Assembly: GCA_015067305.1 (NCBI GenBank)
Contig: SVMT01000020.1
Coordinates: 1-40,123 of the forward strand
Length of the DNA stretch: 40,123 nucleotides
Direction: 5' to 3'
Source of the DNA: Oscillospiraceae bacterium
GTDB taxonomy: Bacteria > Bacillota > Clostridia > Oscillospirales > UBA644
Below the pieces are notes generated by a model, which worked only from the letters and a program-made list of their open reading frames with translations, had not been told where the DNA came from and ran no database searches. The position numbers and the translations under genes were made by a program. Positions 24,786 through 31,159 of this stretch are shown in pieces. Within the stretch, counting starts at the first letter, position 1; each line of letters begins with the position of its first letter.

Positions 24786-24960
24786 CATAACGATTGCGGT
24801 ACCCGAAATTTTTGCACATCACAAAAGTTTGTTTGAAATTTCGACCGCTGCTCAGCGCTTATTGTTCACTTGATCCGCCACAGGCGTCGTTCACAAACGC
24901 ACACTAAAAACTTTTATATAAAGCATTTTCAATGCTTTATACAAAAGTTTTTTTGGATAG
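24786..24960. repeat. Gene-free stretch, possible dispersed repeat ending in a strong hairpin
   Basis: No coding sequence is seen. It contains small palindromes (CGCTG/CAGCG at 24845-24856, CGCC/GGCG near 24880), a repeated GTTCAC, and a long hairpin at about 24907-24953 in which CTTTTATATAAAGCAT pairs with ATGCTTTATACAAAAG, ending in Ts. Only one copy lies in the window, so its nature as a repeat is a guess. Confidence 0.35.
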
Positions 24961-24964
24961 GGTA

Positions 24965-25000
24965 CGGGGAAACCTATTTTTACAAAAAATGGTTCCCCCG
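24965..25000. terminator. Terminator hairpin facing the NUDIX gene
   Basis: CGGGGAAACC (24965-24974) pairs with GGTTCCCCCG (24991-25000), one mismatch, with an AT-rich loop and Ts after it. It can end transcription from either side and matches the type at 9830, 11109, 24749 and 35522. Confidence 0.7.
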
Positions 25001-25019
25001 CAATTTTTTATATTATTAT

Positions 25020-25559
25020 TTACTTTCTAAGATTCCATACTTTCAGTACGGCGATCTGAGTTTTTGCGTCTTTGATCTCCCCAGACATGACCATTTCGTA
25101 GAGGTCTTTCAGCGGAACTTTTTCCACATCGAGGAACTCATCGTCGTCGAGATCCCTGTCACCGAAAGTCAGGTCTTCTGCCAGATACATATGAATTTTT
25201 TCGTCGAGCAGGGCAGGAGATGTGTCCAACTCTCCGAGGAATGTATATTTACCTGCGGTCGCTCCTGTTTCTTCTCGGAGTTCACGCTTTGCGGCATCCA
25301 ACGGGTCTTCACCTTTGTAATTAAGCTTTCCTGCAGGTATTTCAAAAAATACACGGTTGTGGGCGTATCTGAACTGCCTTTCCATGATTACCGTTCCGTC
25401 GGGGAGCAGTGGCAGAACACAAACTGCACCCACATGGAGACAGAATTCCCTCAGGCTTTCCTTGCCGTTGGGCAGTTCAATGGTGTCTTTCACGACATGA
25501 AGGACTACACCGTCATAAATTTCCTCACGCTTTATTTGTTTTTCAATTAAATTGCTCAT
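25020..25559 (-). CDS. NUDIX hydrolase, ADP-ribose pyrophosphatase-like
   Basis: A 179-residue protein of the ADP-ribose pyrophosphatase branch (NudF type). The Nudix box is intact: GKLNYKGEDPLDAAKREL followed by REETGA, giving the G-x5-E-x7-R-E-x2-E-E-x-G pattern for metal and diphosphate binding. It likely hydrolyses ADP-ribose or a related nucleotide sugar to AMP and sugar phosphate. The start is the ATG at 25559 behind AAAGGTACGG; longer frames run across the promoter and are rejected. It is a single-gene unit with its own promoter. Confidence 0.9.
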   Translation of the reverse strand: MSNLIEKQIKREEIYDGVVLHVVKDTIELPNGKESLREFCLHVGAVCVLPLLPDGTVIMERQFRYAHNRVFFEIPAGKLNYKGEDPLDAAKRELREETGATAGKYTFLGELDTSPALLDEKIHMYLAEDLTFGDRDLDDDEFLDVEKVPLKDLYEMVMSGEIKDAKTQIAVLKVWNLRK

Positions 25560-25590
25560 AATTACCGTACCTTTCTTTATTGTCATAAAC

Positions 25591-25619
25591 AGTATACCAC
25601 ATTTTTTGTAATTTTGCAA
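25591..25619 (-). promoter_or_regulatory. Promoter of the NUDIX gene
   Basis: Minus-strand TTGCAA (25619-25614), 17-base spacer ending TGTGG, TATACT (25596-25591). Confidence 0.8.
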
Positions 25620-25634
25620 TAGAAAACAATAAAA

Positions 25635-25657
25635 AACTGTCCGTTGAGGGCAGTTTT
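25635..25657 (-). terminator. Terminator of the small HTH gene
   Basis: On the minus strand AACTGCCC pairs with the later GGACAGTT (imperfect) and is followed by a T-run. It lies right after the stop of the CD3324-type gene and before the NUDIX promoter. Confidence 0.7.
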
Positions 25658-25660
25658 TTG

Positions 25661-25954
25661 TCATTTGGAGCAATCTTTGTTGCAACAGCTTACGCTTGTG
25701 TTCATGATGATCTTTCTGAGAGTGTCAGAAGAGAGACAGTATCTGTCTGAAAGTTCGTCAAGAGTTTTACCGTGTTTGTATTCGCATGCGATCCTTCTGT
25801 TTCGTCTTTGAAGTTCGGTACGTGTACCGTTTTTTTCACCCCAAGCACTTCTTGCAGTTTTTTTCGGTATGTATAACAGTTCACCGTCTGCGTATTGCTG
25901 GATAGCGTCGAGAAGTTCTGCAGGCAAAACATCTTTTGCGTTTTTGTATTTCAA
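25661..25954 (-). CDS. CD3324-type small protein with C-terminal HTH
   Basis: A 97-residue protein beginning (L/M)KYKNAKDVLPAELLDAIQQY, then LLYIPKK, WGEKNG, and a helix-turn-helix at the C-terminus (LDELSDRYCLSSDTLRKIIM). This matches the CD3324 family of small Bacillota proteins with a Mor-like or resolvase-like HTH. I chose the TTG at 25954 because GGAG lies six bases upstream and relatives begin MKYKN. The ATG at 25987 adds 11 residues but has no ribosome site. It ends in NTSVSCCNKDCSK, a Cys-rich tail that is not usual. Function is unknown; a DNA-binding role is inferred from the HTH only. Confidence 0.72.
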   Translation of the reverse strand: MKYKNAKDVLPAELLDAIQQYADGELLYIPKKTARSAWGEKNGTRTELQRRNRRIACEYKHGKTLDELSDRYCLSSDTLRKIIMNTSVSCCNKDCSK

Positions 25955-25987
25955 TTTGATCTCCGTTTCCGTCGCATGGTGCGGCAT

Positions 25988-26204
25988 AAAAAATTAAAAT
26001 AGACATTTGGAATAACTCTACAAAAAGTATATCATGAATTTTCCTAAATTTCAAGGGGGAGAATAATTAAAATAATTTTTGCGGCTAAAAGTGCGTTTTT
26101 CGTAAAATATGGCACTTTTTAGGTGTTGAATTATGTGGAAAATTATAATCAAAAAATCTGACGTACAAGTTGAATGTTATATTAAATCTTTTTTTTGATT
26201 TTAC
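25988..26204. other. AT-rich intergenic stretch, no gene seen
   Basis: No coding sequence or strong hairpin. It separates the minus-strand HTH gene from the promoter of the beta-helix lipoprotein, and may hold the upstream part of both promoters. Confidence 0.4.
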
Positions 26205-26233
26205 TTGACAAAGTCAGGAATGTGTGGTATACT
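26205..26233 (+). promoter_or_regulatory. Promoter of the structured leader and beta-helix lipoprotein
   Basis: TTGACA (26205-26210), 17-base spacer ending TGTGG, TATACT (26228-26233). Transcription would start near 26240, leaving a leader of roughly 290 bases before the ATG at 26528. Confidence 0.88.
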
Positions 26234-26258
26234 GTTATTGACATGATATATAATTATT

Positions 26259-26510
26259 ATAATGATTATAGAAATTCGAAATACAACCTGAAAGGTTGTA
26301 TTTCAATAGGGTTGGCTCCATTTTAAAGGTGCTTAAACAGGCTAGTTAGTGCTAAAAGAGCCAATCCCATCAAATTTTCCTTGAAAATTTGTCTATACTC
26401 ATTTCAATGAATGTCGAGTTAATTCAAATTGTTATCAATTTGAATTAACAAAAGCCGATATTATCGGCTTGTCGAAACGGTTTAGCGTTTCGACTTTCGA
26501 TAATCATTAT
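26259..26510 (+). ncRNA. Candidate structured leader RNA, unknown class
   Basis: Seven helices occupy 252 bases. An outer stem (26259-26268 with 26501-26510, 10 bp perfect) encloses six consecutive hairpins: 26279-26303 (11 bp), 26309-26368 (10 bp with one bulged base and a 40-base internal region), 26371-26391 (8 bp), 26418-26449 (13 bp), 26452-26470 (8 bp) and 26471-26494 (9 bp). The last two are stacked with no gap. There is no T-run after any hairpin, so it is not a simple attenuator. It lies between a strong promoter and the ribosome site AGAAAGG of the lipoprotein gene. I recognise no riboswitch or other known class. It could control or stabilise that mRNA, or be a separate RNA. Confidence 0.65.
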
Positions 26511-26527
26511 AGAAAGGTGTTAAAAAA

Positions 26528-28666
26528 ATGAAATTGAGAAGATTTTTATCAGCTTTGGCTTTTGTAGCTTTGATTTTCGGGCTGGTTGCTTGTGGTGAAC
26601 AGGAAGTCGTTGTGCAGTTTGACCCTGTGAATCCTGTGATATATCTTGAAGCAGGTTCAGAAGAAGGCAACGGTTCGGAGGAGAAACCTTACGGTGATAT
26701 TCTTGACGCTATAGCAAAGGCAAAAGAGCTGGGGCTGGCAGGTGCTGAACACATTACATTGAAGTTCGGTGCAGGGGACTACTCTCTTACAGAAACTCTT
26801 ACCCTTTCAAGTGAAGCTTTTGGCGGAGCATCTCTTGAAATGATCTGTGAAGATGAAGAAATGGCAGTTGTCGGTGCATGGCTTCCCGTTACAGGATTTA
26901 CCGAAACTGAAGTCAACGGTGTAAAAGCATGGGTTGCTGATATGCCTATGCTCAATGGCGAACTTGTTTATTCACATCAGTTCTTCAACGGTGACTATGA
27001 AAGACTTGAACGTCCCCGTTATCCAGAAGCTGAGGACGGTCAGTTAAGAGTAGAATTCTGTACCGATTCTGAAAGGAATAAGCATGACCCTAAAGATCAG
27101 ACAAATACCCCGAACGGATTGGCTACGGATGCTTTTTACTTCTTTGAAGGTGATATCCCTGAAAATCTCACAAATATAGAAGATATCCAGATGCGTATGT
27201 ATCATTGGTGGACATCTGAAATGCTTTCTGTGAAGAATATCAATTATGATACAAACTTAATGGAATTCCAGGACAGAACATGGATGAACTTTGTTGATAA
27301 CAACCATCAGGGCGGTCCTTATTTCCTTGATAATGTTTTTGAAAATCTGAATGACCCCGGTGAAGTTTACGAAGACAGAACAACGGGAAAACTTTATTAT
27401 ATTCCTTACGAGGATGAATCTATTGATTCCTTCAAAATCTTTGCCTCCACTGTTGATACTATCTTTATAATCGACGGTATGAACGGAAGCGAAGCGAAAA
27501 ATTCTTTGACTATCAAAAATATCGGTTTTGAAGGCAGTGACTGGAAAGACGTTAATTTGTTTGACTATCAGGCTGCCCAGAATGTTAAGGGTTCTATTCA
27601 GATATTGAATTCTTCATACATAACATTTGAAGATTGTTCTTTTGACCATATCGGTAACTATGCAGTTGATGTAAGAACTTATGTGCATCATGTGACATTC
27701 GATAATTGTTCTGTTTCCGATATCGGTGCAGGCGGATTCAGAATTTCCTGCGATAATAAGAATATTTATCCCGTTACAGACGAGGTTCCGCATCATATTA
27801 CTATTACGGACTGCACTATCGACGGTTACGGTAAAATTCATGGAGCCGCAGTAGGTATTCATCTCCAATATGCTTATGATTGCGTTATTGCTCATAATGA
27901 AATTGCAAACGGTGTTTATTCAGCCATGTCTGTAGGTTGGACCTGGGATTACGGCGCTCATGCTACATCCAACATCACAGTTGAGAAAAACCATATTCAT
28001 GATATTGGTGTCGGTCTGCTTTCCGATATGGGCGGTATCTATACTCTCGGTGAACAGCCGGGAACAGTTCTTCGCGGAAATCTGATCTACAATATCGGTT
28101 CTGCCAAGGATGGCTATGGCGGATGGGGAATATATAACGACGCCGCAACCTCTTATGTTACTGTTGAAAATAATATTGTGTATAATTGTTCCGCTACCGC
28201 TTACAATACTGCTCGTGCCAAAGAAAATATTGTTCGAAACAACATTTTCGGTTTGAGTGGTGACGGTGCTGTTCAGGTTGCTTCCGAGGAATCTTACAAC
28301 GAAGGTATAAAGAATCTTACTTTGGAAAGAAACATTCTTGTCAGTGATTTTGCTGCTATTTATTTCAGTAAGTATACATGGTTTACCATGACAGATGATT
28401 CCAACCTCATGTGGGACTATACTTTTGGCGAAAATGTATTAAGTATCCAGCAGGATTTTGAGACTTATCCCGAAGGGATGCTGAATGCGGCTAAGAAGAC
28501 CAATTTTGATAAACTGAAATCAAATGGGTACTACAATAACGCAGTCGTTGCTGACCCTCTCTTTGCAGATCCATTCAACGGAGATTTCACTCTTCCCGAA
28601 AACTCTCCTGCGTGGGATATTGGTTTTGAACCGATAGATATCAGTGATGTCGGTCCCCGTAAATAA
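26528..28666 (+). CDS. Beta-helix lipoprotein, putative surface glycosidase (GH141-like)
   Basis: A 712-residue lipoprotein. The leader MKLRRFLSALAFVALIFG runs to the lipobox LVAC with Cys22. After an acidic linker comes a large right-handed parallel beta-helix with rungs such as ITFEDCSFDHIGNYAV and HITITDCTIDGYG. The segment SDMGGIYTLGEQPGT and the preceding GWTWDYG resemble beta-helix glycosidases that I associate with GH141 (fucosidase/xylanase); this family call is tentative. The end PIDISDVGPRK is identical to that of the minus-strand gene ending at 36682, so the two are paralogues, this one on the cell surface and the other inside. Its long structured leader suggests special control. 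A terminator follows at 28675. Confidence 0.82.
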   Translation: MKLRRFLSALAFVALIFGLVACGEQEVVVQFDPVNPVIYLEAGSEEGNGSEEKPYGDILDAIAKAKELGLAGAEHITLKFGAGDYSLTETLTLSSEAFGGASLEMICEDEEMAVVGAWLPVTGFTETEVNGVKAWVADMPMLNGELVYSHQFFNGDYERLERPRYPEAEDGQLRVEFCTDSERNKHDPKDQTNTPNGLATDAFYFFEGDIPENLTNIEDIQMRMYHWWTSEMLSVKNINYDTNLMEFQDRTWMNFVDNNHQGGPYFLDNVFENLNDPGEVYEDRTTGKLYYIPYEDESIDSFKIFASTVDTIFIIDGMNGSEAKNSLTIKNIGFEGSDWKDVNLFDYQAAQNVKGSIQILNSSYITFEDCSFDHIGNYAVDVRTYVHHVTFDNCSVSDIGAGGFRISCDNKNIYPVTDEVPHHITITDCTIDGYGKIHGAAVGIHLQYAYDCVIAHNEIANGVYSAMSVGWTWDYGAHATSNITVEKNHIHDIGVGLLSDMGGIYTLGEQPGTVLRGNLIYNIGSAKDGYGGWGIYNDAATSYVTVENNIVYNCSATAYNTARAKENIVRNNIFGLSGDGAVQVASEESYNEGIKNLTLERNILVSDFAAIYFSKYTWFTMTDDSNLMWDYTFGENVLSIQQDFETYPEGMLNAAKKTNFDKLKSNGYYNNAVVADPLFADPFNGDFTLPENSPAWDIGFEPIDISDVGPRK

Positions 28667-28674
28667 ATAAAAGA

Positions 28675-28706
28675 AAGACTTGAGTTTAAATACTCAAGTC
28701 TTTTTT
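28675..28706 (+). terminator. Terminator after the beta-helix lipoprotein
   Basis: AAGACTTGAG (28675-28684) pairs perfectly with CTCAAGTCTT (28693-28702), then Ts. The T-run touches the 3' end of the opposing tRNA-Val gene. A near-identical hairpin is at 34615. Confidence 0.92.
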
Positions 28707-28781
28707 GGTGGACGATAAGGAACTCGAATCCCTGACCCTTCGCACGTCAAGCGAATGCTCTACCAGCTGAGCTAATCGTCC
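28706..28781 (-). tRNA. tRNA-Val (anticodon GAC)
   Basis: Read on the minus strand, acceptor GGACGAT pairs with ATCGTCC, followed by A and an encoded CCA. The anticodon stem TTCGC/GCGAA holds the loop TTGACGT, so the anticodon is GAC. D-arm GCTCAGCTGGTAGAGC and T-loop TTCGAGT are standard. Confidence 0.93.
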
Positions 28782-28848
28782 GTATTTATCAAGCTTATAT
28801 ATTATAGCATAAATTATTCGGTTTGTCAAGCCCTTTGAGTGTGATTTT

Positions 28849-28878
28849 TTGAATATATAACCATTTTTTGTGTATACT
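28849..28878 (+). promoter_or_regulatory. Promoter of the photolyase-like gene
   Basis: TTGAAT (28849-28854), 18-base spacer, TATACT (28873-28878). The ribosome site AAAGGGG lies about 20 bases downstream. Confidence 0.65.
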
Positions 28879-28911
28879 GATTTTTAAAAAGGCATTGAAA
28901 GGGGAAATTTT

Positions 28912-29799
28912 GTGTCTGAATTTACTTTTTCTCGGTTTGAAAATATATTTTATGACGGAGATGCTATCGGCTATCCTCTTGGCGGTAAACTTCATGAAAA
29001 ATACTTTGACGCAGAGTGGATCGGTGTGGAAAAACATTCTATCCGCAGACCTTTGGAGTGTTCCTGTGAAAGCTTTAAGGTTGACCCCCATGCGGCGTAT
29101 CTTACCGTTCGTGGCAGAGAACCTTATTATCCCGGAAACCGCATTTCGGATTTCTCAGTGCCGTTTACTTCAGCCATTGGTTATCATCCCAAATGTAAAG
29201 GTAAATGCTTTTACATTTATGTAAACCGTGAGGAGATAATGATCCGCCTTTTGGCTGAGGCTGCGAAAAACCGAGACAGCAAATTTGAGGTCGGGGAGTT
29301 CAGTGATCTTGTTGCTGAAAACAGAATAACAGGAAATCTTCCGTGGGTAATTGATGAATTCGCAAAAGGAGAGAGGGGGTTTATGACTTTTACAACATCT
29401 TTTTCTCCGTCTAATGACCTTCTTTCCGTGAACCATAAATGTAGGACGAGCATCCGAATAAAAGTCAACCCAGAGAAGATAATAAATTCCTCAGAGCCTG
29501 ATACTTCACCACTCGGAGCTCGGATCCATGGGATAAATAAACTGACATATTCAGGATATCCTTGCGGAATCGTTTTGTCTCCTGTTATTTTATGTGAAAA
29601 ATGGCGAACTCTTTATGGTGAGCTTTTTGATATACTTGAGGCTACTTTATGTGATGAGATCAAGAAAAACGGAACAGTGGAAATAATTTTTGATAAAAGG
29701 TCTCCCGCTTTGAAGTCTAAAAAACTTGAAGCCGCGGAATTTATTATCCGTCAGTCCTTGGAAAAGTTTCCTTTGATGAAAATAATTGATATCCATTGA
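28912..29799 (+). CDS. Spore photoproduct lyase-like protein without the radical-SAM cysteine triad
   Basis: A 295-residue protein that aligns by eye with SplB along its length: YPLGGKLHEKYF near the N-terminus, VPFTS, YVNREEI, GFMTFTTSFS, DLLSVNHKCRTSIRI, YPCGIVLSPVI and a KSKKL tail. SplB (about 340 residues) repairs the thymine dimer of spore DNA using a [4Fe-4S] cluster held by C-x3-C-x2-C. Here the matching stretch reads PKCKGKCFYIYVN: Cys95 and Cys99 are followed by Ile102 where the third Cys should be, and about ten residues are missing. The H-donor Cys of SplB (ASCTSD) is replaced by Glu129 (VGEFSD). The fold may be kept but the known chemistry should be lost. GTG 28912 is chosen because AAAGGGG precedes it. 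It may be a repurposed or decayed paralogue. Confidence 0.75.
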   Translation: MSEFTFSRFENIFYDGDAIGYPLGGKLHEKYFDAEWIGVEKHSIRRPLECSCESFKVDPHAAYLTVRGREPYYPGNRISDFSVPFTSAIGYHPKCKGKCFYIYVNREEIMIRLLAEAAKNRDSKFEVGEFSDLVAENRITGNLPWVIDEFAKGERGFMTFTTSFSPSNDLLSVNHKCRTSIRIKVNPEKIINSSEPDTSPLGARIHGINKLTYSGYPCGIVLSPVILCEKWRTLYGELFDILEATLCDEIKKNGTVEIIFDKRSPALKSKKLEAAEFIIRQSLEKFPLMKIIDIH

Positions 29800-29865
29800 A
29801 ATTTTTTTACTTATTTATTCACTTAAAGTTTTCGTTATTTCCTCATAATTAAAACAAGCGTATGT

Positions 29866-29871
29866 TATAAT
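29866..29871 (+). promoter_or_regulatory. Extended -10 promoter of the LysR gene
   Basis: TATAAT preceded by TATGT (TRTGn). No clear -35 box is visible at the expected distance, so the extended -10 may be needed. Confidence 0.6.
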
Positions 29872-29913
29872 ATAAATGATTTTCAGAATAATTACAGAAA
29901 GGACTTTCGGATA

Positions 29914-30825
29914 ATGAACATACTTCATTTGAAATACGCCGTTGAAGTTGAAAAAACACGCTCCATAAACAAGGCTGCGGAGAATCTTTACATGGGTCAG
30001 CCAAACCTCAGCCGTGCAATTAAAGAACTTGAAGAATCTTTGGGTATAACGATTTTCAAGCGCACATCCAAAGGCATTTCGCTTACTCCTCAGGGTGAAG
30101 AATTCATGATGTATGCGCGCAAGATAATTGCTCAAGTCGATGCTGTTGAGATGATGTACAAGGGTTCCTCCAACAAAAAACAGAGTTTTTCCGTTTCCGT
30201 GCCGAGAGCCGCTTATATTGCAGAAGCTTTTACTGAATTTTCCAAATCCATCAGCACCTCCGAGCCTGCGGAGCTTTTTTATAAAGAAACAAACTCCATG
30301 CGAGCAATAAACAATATGCTCCAAGAGGACTATAAATTGGGGATTATTCGTTATCAGAAGCCATTTGAGTCCTATTTCAAAACTCTTTTTCATGAAAAAG
30401 GTTTTTCAAGCGAATTGATCCGTGAGTTTTCTTACGTAGCGTTGATGTCTCCGGAAAATCCGCTTGCGAAAGAGGACGACATTAAATTGAAAGAGCTTGC
30501 AAATTACATAGAAATTGCTCATGCTGATCCGTATGTTCCGTCACTTCCGTTGATCGACACTAAAAAAGCGGAACTTTCCGAATACGTGGATAAAAGGATT
30601 TACGTTTTCGAAAGAGCTTCGCAGATGGAGCTTCTCAGCCGTTTGCCAAATACTTTCATGTGGGTATCGCCCACACCTGAAAAAATGCTTGAAAGATACG
30701 GGCTTGTGGAACGCAATTGCTCCGAAAATAAAAAAATTTACAGAGACGTTCTTATTTATCACAAGGGCTACCGTTTTTCAGAGCTTGACGAGCGTTTTAT
30801 TGCAGAAGTAAGAAAGTTCGTGTAA
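29914..30825 (+). CDS. LysR-family transcriptional regulator
   Basis: A 303-residue LysR protein with an N-terminal winged helix (MNILHLKYAVEVEKTRSINK, then AAENLYMGQPNLSRAIKELE) and a C-terminal periplasmic-binding-like sensor domain (about 90-300). LysR proteins usually bind a small metabolite and control an adjacent gene. The nearest downstream gene on the same strand is adhE, 334 bases away; the upstream gene is also on the plus strand, so no classic divergent target is present. The ribosome site AGAAAGGA fits the ATG. Ligand and targets are not apparent. Confidence 0.9.
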   Translation: MNILHLKYAVEVEKTRSINKAAENLYMGQPNLSRAIKELEESLGITIFKRTSKGISLTPQGEEFMMYARKIIAQVDAVEMMYKGSSNKKQSFSVSVPRAAYIAEAFTEFSKSISTSEPAELFYKETNSMRAINNMLQEDYKLGIIRYQKPFESYFKTLFHEKGFSSELIREFSYVALMSPENPLAKEDDIKLKELANYIEIAHADPYVPSLPLIDTKKAELSEYVDKRIYVFERASQMELLSRLPNTFMWVSPTPEKMLERYGLVERNCSENKKIYRDVLIYHKGYRFSELDERFIAEVRKFV

Positions 30826-31095
30826 GTTAGTATATCCTTTTTTATGGAGAACCCTTCTTTTCGCGGAAAAAGAAGGGTTCTCCAAGCCTTTCCCAAGAAA
30901 ACCGATGCTGATACTTTTTATATAAGAACCGATAGCTAACACAGATATAGTGTCGGATAAGAAATATTTGGTAAAAGAACTTTCTATCGAGTTTTAGGGG
31001 GGCCCCGTATAAATTTCCCAAACAGCCACACATACCCTTATGCTTGCAGCGATATACCGCTATATTTTTTTGATACCTACACAAAAAAAGTTTTT
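30826..31095. other. Long gap with a 38-base hairpin, no gene seen
   Basis: GGAGAACCC... (30846) pairs with ...GGGTTCTCC (ending 30883) through an almost perfect stem around CGCGG. No T-run follows, so it is a poor intrinsic terminator on this strand. Its TTTTCGCGGAAAA tip resembles the TTTTCCGCAGAAAA hairpin of the 81-bp repeats at 567 and 760. From 30886 to about 31090 there is nothing recognisable apart from a GGGGCCCC palindrome near 31001 and a weak hairpin with a T-run near 31050-31067. Confidence 0.45.
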
Positions 31096-31106
31096 TGTGG
31101 TATAAT
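31096..31106 (+). promoter_or_regulatory. Extended -10 promoter of adhE
   Basis: TGTGG followed by TATAAT (31101-31106), with no good -35 box. It leaves a leader of about 45-50 bases. I see no Rex operator (TTGTTAAxxxxTTAACAA type) around it, although adhE is a common Rex target in this group. Confidence 0.65.
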
Positions 31107-31159
31107 AGTATCATAATAGATCAATATATGTTATTATATGTATTTTAAGGAGAATTAGA

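Noticed and set aside
24870-25550. 226-codon plus-strand frame across the NUDIX gene
   Set aside because: It is the mirror of the NUDIX hydrolase, whose catalytic box is on the minus strand.
26259-26510. T-box, 6S RNA, tmRNA, RNase P or SRP RNA
   Set aside because: None of the hallmark sequences is present (for example the T-box TGGNACC or the RNase P core), and a chain of six hairpins inside one stem does not fit these classes.
31060-31130. Rex operator in front of adhE
   Set aside because: Rex control is common for adhE in Clostridia, but no TTGTTAA/TTAACAA-type palindrome is visible here.
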